Source: Clostridium_AD sp050717635 (GTDB lineage: Bacteria; Bacillota; Clostridia; Clostridiales; Clostridiaceae). From it: 64,000 bases of DNA. Positions within the stretch are counted from its first letter, which is position 1; each line of letters opens with the position of its first letter. The position numbers were made by a program, and so were the translations under genes. Shown in pieces: positions 9,506 through 17,946 of this stretch. Below the pieces are notes generated by a model. It searched no databases. It was not told the DNA's origin and saw nothing but the letters and a program-made list of their open reading frames with translations. The stretch lies in NCBI RefSeq assembly GCF_050717635.1, contig NZ_JBOITO010000013.1, positions 496,001 to 560,000 of the forward strand. The letters run 5' to 3'.

Positions 9506-11590
9506 ATGTCAAAATTAAAAAGGAAACAAGATGTAAATGTTACAACAGGTAAAAGTCTCAAGACGATAATAATTATTTCAATTCTACCAGTAGTGTTATT
9601 ATCCTTAGTAATAATGGGTGTTTTTTCGAACTATACTTCTAAAAAACTTATAACTATAGAAATTGAAAATAGGATGGAACATCAGTTGCAAGAAACTATT
9701 AACTTAATTAATAAAGATATGGAAAAGCATGCTCAAATAGCAGTTGATTTAGGAAAGTTTGTTGGAACTAGTAGATTAGTATTAACCAAGGCAACAATGA
9801 CAAAAGCTCAAGAAGAAGTACTTTCTACTAATGAGGATACATTTGGAGTTGGAGTTTGGTTTGAACCATATATGTATAACAAAGGTATAAAATTCTTTGG
9901 ACCTTATGCATATAAAGAAGGCGATGTTTCAAAGATTACTGAAGATTATGCTACAGAGGAGTATAATTATCCAGAACAAACTTGGTATACTATAGGCAAA
10001 AATGTTGATAAAAATGTTGCATGGCAGGAACCTTACTATGATGAAACTCTAAATACTACTATGCTAACAACTACTGCACCAATGTATGATGAAAATAAGA
10101 ACTTTTTAGGTGTTGTAACAGCTGATATGAATTTAACGACTATACAAGAAAATATTAAAAATATTAAAGTAGGCAAAAAAGGAAAAGCAATGTTGCTGGG
10201 AAAAGATGGAACATATTTTGCAGGTGTTTCTGAAGAATTAATTATGAAGACTAAGGCTTCAGAAGATAAAAATGCAAGCATAGCAAAACTAGGACAAGAT
10301 ATTTTAAAAAATAAAGAAGGAATATCTTATTTTGAAGATGAGAATGGTAAAAATCTTGTATATTACAAACAAATACCAGAATTAGGCTGGAATGTAGTGC
10401 TATCAATTCCGCAAAAGGAACTTTATGCTCCAATTAATAAGCTATTGATTAGTATAATTATACTAAGTCTAATTGCTTGTGCATTGGTTACATTAGCGGT
10501 AAGTATATTCAGTGGATATATTACTAAGAATCTCAAAGAAGTAAATGATCTTTCATATGCAATCGCGGAGGGGGATTTGACTCAAGTAATAAAGATAAAA
10601 AGTGAAAATGAAATAGGGTTAATGGGGAACAATTTAAATAAAATGACTAATAACTTAAGAGAAATAGTCCAGAAAGTTACTGGAAGTTTAGAACAAGTAG
10701 TAGCAACATCGGAAGAGCTTACAGCAAGTTCTGAGCAAACGCAACAATCTGCAGAACAAGTATCCCACGCTATTCAAGAGGTAGCCATTGGTAGCGGAGA
10801 ACAAGTTGCTATAACTAATAATACAACAAAAATTGCAGAAGATATATTTACAAGTATGGAACAAATTTCAGATAATATTCAATCAGTAACACATACATCT
10901 TTAGAAACATCAATGCGAGCTGAAAAAGGTAATGAGGTAGTATCTTCTGCTATAGAACAAATGAATAATATTAGCGATAAAGTAGCAGTATCTACGCAAG
11001 TTGTGTCAAAACTTGGAGAAAAATCGAAAGAAATTGGAAGCATAGTATCATTAATAACGTCTATTGCTGGTCAGACAAATTTATTAGCACTAAATGCAGC
11101 TATTGAAGCTGCAAGAGCTGGTGAGCAGGGCAGGGGATTTGCTGTAGTAGCTGATGAAGTTAGAAAGTTAGCAGAACAATCTGCATCAGCAGCTGGGAAT
11201 ATATCAAGCTTAATAAATGAGATTCAAAAGGAAATAGTAAATGCCGTTAAGGCTATGGATAATGGTACCATTGCAGTTGAATCTGGCATTAGCATGGTGG
11301 GTCAGGCAGGTAAATCTTTTAGTGAGATATTAGAGGATATAAATAGTATAGCTTCTCAAATGCAGGATGTGTCTGCGGTAACAGAAGAAATAAGTGCTGG
11401 AACACATAATATGATAGAGTCAATTGGGAATGTTGCTAAGATTTCTACTGAGTCTACAGCAAATGCTGAGAATGTAGTAGCAGCATCACAGGAGCAGACA
11501 GCTCTAATGAAAGAGGTGGCTAATGCTGCTGAAAATTTAACTGAAATGGCTATGGAACTTCAAGCTTTAATGAGTAATTTTAGGTTATAG
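9506..11590 (+). CDS. Methyl-accepting chemotaxis protein
   Basis: This 694-residue transmembrane chemoreceptor has a first membrane helix at about residues 24-44. An extracellular sensor of about 265 residues follows, with the layout of a double Cache domain (FGVGVWFEP, VTADMNLTTI, LGWNVVLSIP). A second helix lies at about 312-334, then a HAMP domain (to about 388). The long cytoplasmic signalling coiled coil follows, with the conserved tip EAARAGEQGRGFAVVADEV near residue 530. It is a single gene behind GGGGG. No chemotaxis kinase genes are nearby, and the ligand cannot be inferred. Confidence 0.95.
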   Translation: MSKLKRKQDVNVTTGKSLKTIIIISILPVVLLSLVIMGVFSNYTSKKLITIEIENRMEHQLQETINLINKDMEKHAQIAVDLGKFVGTSRLVLTKATMTKAQEEVLSTNEDTFGVGVWFEPYMYNKGIKFFGPYAYKEGDVSKITEDYATEEYNYPEQTWYTIGKNVDKNVAWQEPYYDETLNTTMLTTTAPMYDENKNFLGVVTADMNLTTIQENIKNIKVGKKGKAMLLGKDGTYFAGVSEELIMKTKASEDKNASIAKLGQDILKNKEGISYFEDENGKNLVYYKQIPELGWNVVLSIPQKELYAPINKLLISIIILSLIACALVTLAVSIFSGYITKNLKEVNDLSYAIAEGDLTQVIKIKSENEIGLMGNNLNKMTNNLREIVQKVTGSLEQVVATSEELTASSEQTQQSAEQVSHAIQEVAIGSGEQVAITNNTTKIAEDIFTSMEQISDNIQSVTHTSLETSMRAEKGNEVVSSAIEQMNNISDKVAVSTQVVSKLGEKSKEIGSIVSLITSIAGQTNLLALNAAIEAARAGEQGRGFAVVADEVRKLAEQSASAAGNISSLINEIQKEIVNAVKAMDNGTIAVESGISMVGQAGKSFSEILEDINSIASQMQDVSAVTEEISAGTHNMIESIGNVAKISTESTANAENVVAASQEQTALMKEVANAAENLTEMAMELQALMSNFRL

Positions 11591-11618
11591 TGTTCAGCGT
11601 GTATTAACTAATTTTAAA

Positions 11619-11666
11619 AAAGTATATATTATGCAAATACATTTTGCATAATATATACTTTTTTTG
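11619..11666 (+). terminator. Terminator after the chemoreceptor gene
   Basis: A near-perfect stem, AAGTATATATTATGCAAA pairing with TTTGCATAATATATACTT around TACAT, is followed by a T run. The stem is symmetrical, so it may also end the minus-strand selenoprotein transcript. Confidence 0.85.
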
Positions 11667-11741
11667 GCTTTAGATTTTCAGTTTTATTATGAAACACCAC
11701 TCATTAGTGACATCTTGTCTAATGCGCCATAAATAATTGTA

Positions 11742-12032
11742 TTACCTTACGCCTTTGATACCATATATAGATCCTAAAAATGGGATTTTTAGCTTTTGAT
11801 ATACATGTATATTCTTACTAAGAGTAATACCTTTATGAATATAGACCTTCACATCTTCATATTCCATTAAAATAAATTGTTCAGAGGGAGAAAAATTTTT
11901 CTGAGTCTCAATCCAGAGACTTCTTGTAGGTGTGCTTCCTCAGCCACCACAAGAACTTTCCATAGACTGAACAACTATAACTGAGTTTCTTTTTTTTATC
12001 GAATTAATTGCTTTATTATCGATGGTTAACAT
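11742..12032 (-). CDS. HesB-like / CC-Se-motif selenoprotein with in-frame TGA (Sec31)
   Basis: Reading from ATG 12032 to TAA 11742 gives 96 residues if the in-frame TGA at 11942-11940 is decoded as selenocysteine (codon 31). The redox motif is C-G-G-U at residues 28-31, in the context MESSCGGUGSTPTR. The N-terminus (MLTIDNKAINSIKK) and the later VKVYIHKGI segment resemble the small HesB/IscA-like family with Cys-Cys or Cys-Sec motifs; I make this link from memory. Support for a real gene: GGAGGTG five bases before the ATG, a consensus promoter, 65 open codons after the TGA, and a SECIS-like hairpin at the right place. A nonsense mutation of a Cys form is the alternative. The function of the family is uncertain. 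The selA/B/C/D machinery is not in this window. Confidence 0.82.
11904..11942 (-). promoter_or_regulatory. Bacterial SECIS-like element
   Basis: Starting at the TGA (11942-11940), 18 bases are followed by a six-pair stem AGUCUC/GAGACU (11921-11916 with 11909-11904). The stem closes a six-base apical loop UGGAUU with G residues near its 5' side. CUGA around the UGA can also pair with UCAG below the stem. Distance, size and loop G fit bacterial SECIS elements, which sit inside the coding region directly after the UGA. Confidence 0.7.
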
Positions 12033-12044
12033 AAAAACACCTCC

Positions 12045-12061
12045 ATACCCGTGGTGGGTAT
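12045..12061 (-). promoter_or_regulatory. CsoR/CstR-like operator upstream of the selenoprotein gene
   Basis: A perfect inverted repeat ATACCC-N5-GGGTAT lies between the promoter -10 and the ribosome binding site. CsoR-family repressors (copper-sensing CsoR, persulfide-sensing CstR) bind G/C tracts flanked by A/T of this general form. The family assignment is inference; no csoR gene is in the window. Confidence 0.5.
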
Positions 12062-12073
12062 ATTTATATATTC

Positions 12074-12102
12074 ATTCTATGCTGAATCGGGTTAAATGTC
12101 AA
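12074..12102 (-). promoter_or_regulatory. Sigma-A promoter of the selenoprotein gene
   Basis: On the minus strand a perfect TTGACA (12102-12097) and TAGAAT (12079-12074) are exactly 17 bases apart, about 42 bases before the ATG. It is the best consensus promoter noticed in the window. Confidence 0.75.
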
Positions 12103-12120
12103 TCACATATATATAAACTC

Positions 12121-12957
12121 TTATATTTTAAGGCAATTATCAATATAATCTTTTAGTCTATCAGTCCAAGATGGAATTTCTATATTCAAAGTCCGCTTTA
12201 TAAGCGAACTATCTGCACAGGTGTATTTAGATTGATTAATTAGGTTGGACAAAAGTTTATCTGAACTAACAATCAATGGAACATTAAGATTAGCAAATTC
12301 TATTATGCTATTTATTAGCGCTCTTTTTGATAAAGAGCCTTTATTGCTATAGTTATATATCCCGTATTTATCAGTATCTAAAAGTCTTTCAAGGACTTCT
12401 ACTAAATCTCCAATATAAGTTACTGAAAGGGTAGGGTTAGAAAATAAATAAATTGTTGTATGTTTACCCTTTATAAGGTTTCTTACAAAGCAATCATTGC
12501 CACCATAGACGTTTGAGCTGCGAACAATAAAATATTTCTTGCAAATTGTTTGTACTAATTCTTCGCCTCCCAGCTTGCTCTTGCTATAGGCATTTAAGGG
12601 GTTGCAGTCATCAGTTTCCACATGTGGTAATGTCTTAGTATCACCGTATACGTCTGTACTAGATAGATATATTAAGGGTATATTAAGCGCATTACAACAC
12701 TTTGCAATGTTTAAAGTTCCTAAAGTGTTTACACTATATGCTAAAGATTCATGGTACTCACAAAAATGTTTATTTGTTATTGCTGCAGTGTGAATTACAG
12801 CGTCTGGCTTCAATTCATTTATAACTTTTTCAGTAGCTATCTTATCCGTTATATCAAGTTGGGTCTTATTTAATCCATATATAACATGTGATTTTGATAA
12901 AACACTGCAAAGATAAGTTCCAATATTACCACTTGCACCAGTTATTAAAATATTCAT
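12121..12957 (-). CDS. NAD(P)-dependent sugar-nucleotide epimerase/reductase (RmlD-like)
   Basis: This 278-residue extended short-chain dehydrogenase has the N-terminal Rossmann motif GASGNIGTYL, HTAAITN in place of the usual substrate-loop motif, and the catalytic Ser...YxxxK as YLSSTDVYG and YSKSKLGGE. The size and the HTAA pattern are closest to dTDP-4-dehydrorhamnose reductase (RmlD) and its relatives. No other rml genes are nearby, so the substrate is unknown. ATG 12957 is chosen because AAGGAGG lies five bases upstream; the longer reading from 12978 includes that site. It is transcribed divergently from fprA. Confidence 0.8.
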   Translation of the reverse strand: MNILITGASGNIGTYLCSVLSKSHVIYGLNKTQLDITDKIATEKVINELKPDAVIHTAAITNKHFCEYHESLAYSVNTLGTLNIAKCCNALNIPLIYLSSTDVYGDTKTLPHVETDDCNPLNAYSKSKLGGEELVQTICKKYFIVRSSNVYGGNDCFVRNLIKGKHTTIYLFSNPTLSVTYIGDLVEVLERLLDTDKYGIYNYSNKGSLSKRALINSIIEFANLNVPLIVSSDKLLSNLINQSKYTCADSSLIKRTLNIEIPSWTDRLKDYIDNCLKI

Positions 12958-13121
12958 AAATTCCTCCTTAAAATACATGTTATTAAAGTATATGAATTAA
13001 TATCTTGATTATTAGCATTATGGGACAAAACAAGAGAATACTTTACTCTATTGGTGTTAAACTATAAAATAGAAACTTTTTATCTGTAGATAAGGTTTTA
13101 TTAATCAATAATTATTGTTAG

Positions 13122-13150
13122 TTGATGAATTTAACTAAATGTGGTAAAAT
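13122..13150 (+). promoter_or_regulatory. Probable promoter of fprA
   Basis: TTGATG (13122-13127) and TAAAAT (13145-13150) have a 17-base spacer. The site lies in the divergent intergenic region about 70 bases before the fprA start. Confidence 0.5.
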
Positions 13151-13220
13151 ATATAGTAAGTAAGGTAATTAAAATGGTAGATATTTAAAGTATTATTGAC
13201 ATATAAGGAGGAATTTGGGA

Positions 13221-14396
13221 ATGAAAACAACAAAGTTAAGAGATAATATATATTGGATTGGGGTAAATGACCCGAAGCTCAGGGTTTTTGATATTATAAT
13301 GGAAACCAAAAAAGGAACTACTTATAATTCATATATAATTGATGATGAAAAAGTAGCTATAATAGACTCAGTTAAAAATGGTTTTTTTGATGAGTCATTA
13401 GGTAAAATAAAAGGGGTTATTGGAGAGAGAAAAGTTGATTACATAATTGTTCAACATACAGAACTAGATCATAGTGGTTCTTTAGCTAAACTTTTAGAAG
13501 TTTATCCAGAGGCTGTTATTGTTGCCTCTACAGCAGCTATAAACTATTTAAAAGAGATTATTAACAAGGATTTTAATAGTGAAAAAGCAGTAGGAGAACT
13601 TTGTTTAGGAAAAAATACTTTGAAATTTATTTCTGCACCAAATTTACATTGGCCTGATACAATGTTTACATATGTTGTGGAAGAAAAAATACTATTTACA
13701 TGTGATGTAATGGGTTGTCATTATTCACCAGCAAATTGTATAACAGATGCTTGTTCTGGTGATTATTTTGATGAAATGAAATACTATTTTGATGTTATAA
13801 TGGGGCCTTTTAAAAAGTTCGTAAATATGGGTCTGGATAAAATCAAAGATTTAGAATTAGATATGGTAGCACCAAGTCATGGACCTATACATGTTGATGA
13901 CATTAAAATGTATGTGGATCTTTATAGAAAGTGGGCTACAATTCACGAAATAAAAGAAAAAAATATTCAAATCTTCTATGTTTCTGCTTATGGTAATACG
14001 GAAGCTATAGGTGAATATATTGCAACTTTGATAAGTAAAAAGGGCATAAAAGCCGAGGCTCATGAAATTACATCTATGAGTTTAAGTGATATTGTGGAAT
14101 TAATTGAAAGTGCAAGTGGCATTATGATTGGTTCTCCTACTATTAATCAAGATGCGGTAAAGCCTGCATGGGATGTTCTATCTCTTGTATGTCCTATAAC
14201 CAATAGAGGTAAGTCTGCTGCAGCTTTTGGTTCATATGGATGGAGCGGAGAAGGTGTTCCTATGCTTACAGAAAGATTAAGATCATTAAAGTTTAAAGTG
14301 GTTCCAGAAGGATTTAAATTTAAATTTGTTCCTGATAGCAAGGAATATGATGGGGCTAACAAATTTGTAGAAGAATATTTAAAACTTTTAAATTAG
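13221..14396 (+). CDS. fprA: FprA-type flavodiiron protein (A-type flavoprotein)
   Basis: This 391-residue cytoplasmic enzyme reduces O2 to water and/or NO to N2O, protecting anaerobes. The N-terminal metallo-beta-lactamase domain carries the diiron ligands HxExDH (His79, Glu81, Asp83, His84), a later His in LHWPDTM, Asp in FTCDVMG and His in PSHGPIH. The C-terminal flavodoxin domain (from about residue 250) has the FMN loop YVSAYGNTEA and GSPTINQD. ATG 13221 fits the AAGGAGG at 13205-13211; the in-frame TTG at 13215 is too close to it. No rubredoxin gene is adjacent. Confidence 0.95.
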   Translation: MKTTKLRDNIYWIGVNDPKLRVFDIIMETKKGTTYNSYIIDDEKVAIIDSVKNGFFDESLGKIKGVIGERKVDYIIVQHTELDHSGSLAKLLEVYPEAVIVASTAAINYLKEIINKDFNSEKAVGELCLGKNTLKFISAPNLHWPDTMFTYVVEEKILFTCDVMGCHYSPANCITDACSGDYFDEMKYYFDVIMGPFKKFVNMGLDKIKDLELDMVAPSHGPIHVDDIKMYVDLYRKWATIHEIKEKNIQIFYVSAYGNTEAIGEYIATLISKKGIKAEAHEITSMSLSDIVELIESASGIMIGSPTINQDAVKPAWDVLSLVCPITNRGKSAAAFGSYGWSGEGVPMLTERLRSLKFKVVPEGFKFKFVPDSKEYDGANKFVEEYLKLLN

Positions 14397-14440
14397 GAAT
14401 TCACTATAAGTAATTTATGGATGATGTTGGAGGTGTTTTT

Positions 14441-14839
14441 TTGAATAAACAATATATTATAAATTTTTTAAAGCAAAATGGCTTAAGTGATTTAGCTGAA
14501 ATCAAGTATAAAAATGATACCATTGCGCTAAAGTTTAAATATTATTATGATGAAATAGAAATGGAAGCCGCTACATCTTTTGCAAACGAGGAAGGGGATT
14601 TCAAGCAAAATAAAGAAGATTGGTACGAAGAATATTTTTTGCCTTATTTAAGTGATATTGCAGCAGATAATGTGGAAGACATTATGGAAGAATGCGCTGA
14701 AGAGTTGGGAATTGAATACGAATTCATTGGCTGTGATATATCAGAAGATGATTATGAATACAATGAATTCGCAGTAGTTTTTTATGGCAAAGATGCAGAT
14801 ATTGAAATTGATGATATCTTAATGCAATTAGATTTTTAA
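14441..14839 (+). CDS. Uncharacterised acidic protein
   Basis: I do not recognise a functional family. The protein is about 132 residues and very acidic, with Asp/Glu-rich runs in the second half (SDIAADNVEDIMEECAEELG and DISEDDYEYNEF). It has no signal peptide or membrane segment, so it is probably cytoplasmic. TTG 14441 is chosen because GGAGGTG at 14429-14435 is correctly spaced; the upstream ATG 14417 precedes that site. It follows fprA by 44 bases in the same direction and could be cotranscribed with it. A convergent terminator follows. Confidence 0.7.
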   Translation: MNKQYIINFLKQNGLSDLAEIKYKNDTIALKFKYYYDEIEMEAATSFANEEGDFKQNKEDWYEEYFLPYLSDIAADNVEDIMEECAEELGIEYEFIGCDISEDDYEYNEFAVVFYGKDADIEIDDILMQLDF

Positions 14840-14841
14840 TC

Positions 14842-14876
14842 TTCAAGCCGCTTTTTTTATAGTGGCTTGAATTTTA
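14842..14876. terminator. Bidirectional terminator
   Basis: The stem TTCAAGCCGC/GTGGCTTGAA has ten pairs with one G-U and a T-rich loop, and is followed by ATTTTAT. It ends the gene at 14441-14839 and overlaps the last codons of the convergent Spo0E-like gene. Confidence 0.7.
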
Positions 14877-15019
14877 TGATACTTAACTATAACTTCATCT
14901 AGTTGCTGGCTGCAACTTACAACTAGTTTATCTGTAGGTTTTCTAAAATTAAGTAACATATGTAGAATCATTCTTAAGGATTCTAGTTCTTTTTTTATCA
15001 GACGTAATTTAATATTCAT
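14843..15019 (-). CDS. Spo0E-like aspartyl-phosphate phosphatase
   Basis: This 58-residue protein matches the Spo0E family of small helical-hairpin phosphatases that dephosphorylate Spo0A~P and so delay sporulation. The signature S-x-x-L-D is present (SQQLDEVIVKYHK), preceded by the typical first helix rich in Lys, Leu and Glu. ATG 15019 has AAGAGGT six bases upstream; an in-frame ATG further upstream (15085) would add an unconserved leader. A second Spo0E-like gene lies at 29899-30045. Which response regulator it acts on cannot be read from sequence. Confidence 0.8.
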   Translation of the reverse strand: MNIKLRLIKKELESLRMILHMLLNFRKPTDKLVVSCSQQLDEVIVKYHKIQATIKKAA

Positions 15020-15295
15020 ATTTATACCTCTTATTCTTAATTTATTTTGTTCTGGGGAACAAATACATAATACCAAAATATACAAACAATGTAAAATAAT
15101 TTTTAAGTCATTATAGTATAAAAAGCAACATAATGGGATATGATTTTAGCAATTAGACAACTATAATATGGTAAAATATACCAACTATCGACCTGAGCAT
15201 GTTTAAATAAGCTAATTGTTATAATATGTAAATGACGAAAAAAGTCTTAAATTGCATATTCTATAATTGTATAAATTGAAATAAGGAGTGATATT

Positions 15296-15457
15296 ATGGA
15301 TGAATTAACTAAAAGAGTGAATTATCTTTATAAGAAAAGTAAAGAAGAGGGACTTACAGAAAAAGAAAAAACAGAGCAACAAGAATTAAGACAAAAATAT
15401 ATTGATAATGTTAAAAGAAATTTTAGATCTCAATTAGATACAATTAAAAAAGTTTAA
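15296..15457 (+). CDS. UPF0291 (DUF896/YnzC-like) protein
   Basis: This 53-residue basic helical protein matches the UPF0291/DUF896 family (B. subtilis YnzC-like). It has the recognisable core KEEGLTEKEKTEQQELRQKY followed by RNFRSQLDTIK. In B. subtilis a member of this family is SOS-induced, but the molecular function is unknown. It starts at ATG 15296 behind AAGGAG and ends 23 bases before hprK, so the two may be cotranscribed. The 276-base region upstream (15020-15295) contains A/T-rich sequence with TATAAT-like hexamers but no gene. Confidence 0.85.
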   Translation: MDELTKRVNYLYKKSKEEGLTEKEKTEQQELRQKYIDNVKRNFRSQLDTIKKV

Positions 15458-15480
15458 CACTTTAATAGGAGGAAATTATA

Positions 15481-16404
15481 ATGTCTGTTACTATAGAGGA
15501 ATTAATAGAGCATTTTGAATTAGAAGTTTTAGTGCAAGGTAGTCAGGGTAAAATAATAAATGTTACAGATATTAATAGACCGGGTCTTCAGATTGCAGGA
15601 TTTTATAAGCATTTTGACAATAATAGAGTGCAACTCCTGGGCATGGCAGAGTGGAGTTTTTTAGATTGTATGGAAACAGATTTGAGAATGAAGAGATTAA
15701 ATAAATACTTTAAATTTGATACCCCTTGTGTTATTTTTACTAGACATTTAGAGCCTCATAAGGAAGTTATCAAAGCAGCTCAGGAAAATGGACGATGGGT
15801 ATTAAGAACCAAATTGATTTCTACAAGATTTATCAGTAAACTTACCAACTTTTTAGATACTAAGTTAGCACCTGAAACTAGGCTTCATGGCGTTTTAGTA
15901 GATGTTTATGGTATAGGTATATTATTAACTGGAGAAAGTGGCATAGGTAAAAGTGAGTGTGCATTAGAATTAATAAAAAGAGGGCATAGGCTCATTGCAG
16001 ACGATGCAGTAGATATTAAAGAGATAGATGGTACGCTCCTTGGAAGTTGTCCATACATAACTACAGGAATGCTTGAGGTAAGAGGTATGGGTATAATAGA
16101 TATTCCAGCAATTTATGGGACTAGTTCTCTTTTAACAACTAAAACTATTAGTATACTTATTTCGCTTAACTTATGGAATGAGAATGAAGAATATGATAGG
16201 CTTGGTATAGATGATGAATTTATAAAAATTTTAAATGTACATTTAAGAAAAATAACACTGCCAATTAGACCAGGCAGGAATATAGCAGTTATTATTGAAG
16301 CTGCTGCAGCTAATTATAGATATAGTTTAAATTCTAAGATAACCCCAGTTGAAACTATAAATATGCGAATAGCAGAAGTAACTAAAGCAAAAAAAGCTAA
16401 ATAA
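15481..16404 (+). CDS. hprK: HPr kinase/phosphorylase
   Basis: This 307-residue bifunctional enzyme phosphorylates and dephosphorylates Ser46 of HPr, linking sugar uptake with carbon catabolite control. The C-terminal kinase domain has the P-loop GESGIGKS (residues 151-158), the RLIADDAVDI segment, and the family signature EVRGMGIIDI about 45 residues after the P-loop. The length is normal. AGGAGG lies eight bases before ATG 15481. It is not next to lgt or ptsH. Confidence 0.96.
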   Translation: MSVTIEELIEHFELEVLVQGSQGKIINVTDINRPGLQIAGFYKHFDNNRVQLLGMAEWSFLDCMETDLRMKRLNKYFKFDTPCVIFTRHLEPHKEVIKAAQENGRWVLRTKLISTRFISKLTNFLDTKLAPETRLHGVLVDVYGIGILLTGESGIGKSECALELIKRGHRLIADDAVDIKEIDGTLLGSCPYITTGMLEVRGMGIIDIPAIYGTSSLLTTKTISILISLNLWNENEEYDRLGIDDEFIKILNVHLRKITLPIRPGRNIAVIIEAAAANYRYSLNSKITPVETINMRIAEVTKAKKAK

Positions 16405-16490
16405 AAACAATATGTTTTAGTATTTGTAATTTAACAGAATATTTAGTAGAATGGTAATGTAGAAATTATTTTCGTAAGGAGGAAATATGT

Positions 16491-17897
16491 ATGACAGATG
16501 TTAAAAGTTTAGAGAAAAAATATGAAGTAGCTTGGGATAAGTATAGTAAAAGTGATATTGAAAAGGTGTTTGCATTATCTGATAGCTATATAGATTTTAT
16601 GTCAAAATGTAAAACCGAAAGAGAGTGCGTAACAGAGGTTGTTCGACTTGCTGAAAAAAACGGTTACAAGAATATTGACACTTATATAAATGAAGGTAGT
16701 ACATTAAAAGCTGGTGATAAAGTTTATGCAAACTGTATGGGTAAAACACTAGCATTATTTTTAATTGGTTCTGAACCTATTGAAAAGGGTTTTAAAATTT
16801 TAGGTGCTCATGTTGACTCACCTAGGCTGGATCTTAAACAAAATCCATTATATGAGGATGCAGATTTAGCTTTAGCTAAAACTCATTATTATGGTGGAGT
16901 TAAAAAATATCAATGGGTGACTATACCTTTAGCTATTCATGGTGTTGTAGTTAAGAAAGACGGCACCATAGTAAATATAGTAATAGGAGAAGATGAAAAA
17001 GAACCAGTAGTGGGAATTTCAGACCTTCTAATTCACTTATCTGCAGACCAAATGCTAAAAACTATGGCAAAAGGAATTGAAGGTGAAGATTTAAATGTGT
17101 TCATGGGAAGTATACCAGTAGAGGATAAAGATGCTAAAAATAGAGTTAAGTTAAACATATTAAGACTTTTAAATGATAAATATGATATAGATGAAGAAGA
17201 TTTTGTATCTTCAGAACTGGAAGTAGTACCAGCAGGACGTGCTAGAAATTATGGACTGGATAGCAGTATGGTTATGGCTTATGGACATGATGATAGGGTT
17301 TGTGCTTACACGTCTTATCAAGCATTAATGAACATAAAAGAAACAGACAAAACTTGTATTGTTTTGCTTGTGGACAAAGAAGAAGTTGGAAGTATAGGTG
17401 CTACAGGTATGCAATCAAGATTCTTTGAAAATACAGTAGCTGAAGTTGTTAATTTAATGGGAGAATACAGTGATTTAAAAGTAAGAAGAGCATTAGCAAA
17501 TTCTAAAATGTTATCTTCTGACGTAAGCGCAGCTTTCGATCCGAATTATCCATTAGTTATGGAAAAACGTAATGCTGCATATTTTGGAAAAGGTATAGTT
17601 TTCAACAAGTACACAGGAGCTCGCGGAAAAGGTGGATGCAACGATGCAAACCCAGAATTTATTGCAGAGCTTAGAGGAATAATGGAAAAACATAAAATTT
17701 CATGGCAAACATCAGAACTTGGTAAAGTGGATCAAGGCGGCGGTGGTACTATTGCTTATATATTAGCTGAGTATGGTATGCAAGTTATTGATTCAGGAGT
17801 TGCCCTTCATAACATGCATGCACCATGGGAAGTTGCAAGTAAAGCAGATATATATGAAGCTTTAAGAGCTTATGAAGCTTTCTTAATCGAAATTTAA
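16491..17897 (+). CDS. M18 family aminopeptidase
   Basis: This 468-residue cytosolic zinc aminopeptidase is of the M18 (aspartyl aminopeptidase/ApeA-like) family. Metal-binding motifs are visible: GAHVDSPRLDLK near residue 105, YGHDDRVCAYTS near 263, DKEEVGSIGATGMQ near 297, and the C-terminal HNMHAPWEVASKAD near 440. It removes N-terminal residues from peptides; substrate preference is unknown. It starts at ATG 16491 behind AAGGAGG. It ends at a clear terminator and faces a convergent PHP gene. Confidence 0.93.
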   Translation: MTDVKSLEKKYEVAWDKYSKSDIEKVFALSDSYIDFMSKCKTERECVTEVVRLAEKNGYKNIDTYINEGSTLKAGDKVYANCMGKTLALFLIGSEPIEKGFKILGAHVDSPRLDLKQNPLYEDADLALAKTHYYGGVKKYQWVTIPLAIHGVVVKKDGTIVNIVIGEDEKEPVVGISDLLIHLSADQMLKTMAKGIEGEDLNVFMGSIPVEDKDAKNRVKLNILRLLNDKYDIDEEDFVSSELEVVPAGRARNYGLDSSMVMAYGHDDRVCAYTSYQALMNIKETDKTCIVLLVDKEEVGSIGATGMQSRFFENTVAEVVNLMGEYSDLKVRRALANSKMLSSDVSAAFDPNYPLVMEKRNAAYFGKGIVFNKYTGARGKGGCNDANPEFIAELRGIMEKHKISWQTSELGKVDQGGGGTIAYILAEYGMQVIDSGVALHNMHAPWEVASKADIYEALRAYEAFLIEI

Positions 17898-17920
17898 AAT
17901 ATGAAAGTATTAAAACAAAG

Positions 17921-17946
17921 AAGGAGATGTGTAGACATCTCCTTTT
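17921..17946 (+). terminator. Terminator after the M18 aminopeptidase
   Basis: The stem AAGGAGATGT/ACATCTCCTT around GTAG is perfect and is followed by TTTTATG. Convergent genes meet here, so it may work both ways. Confidence 0.85.
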
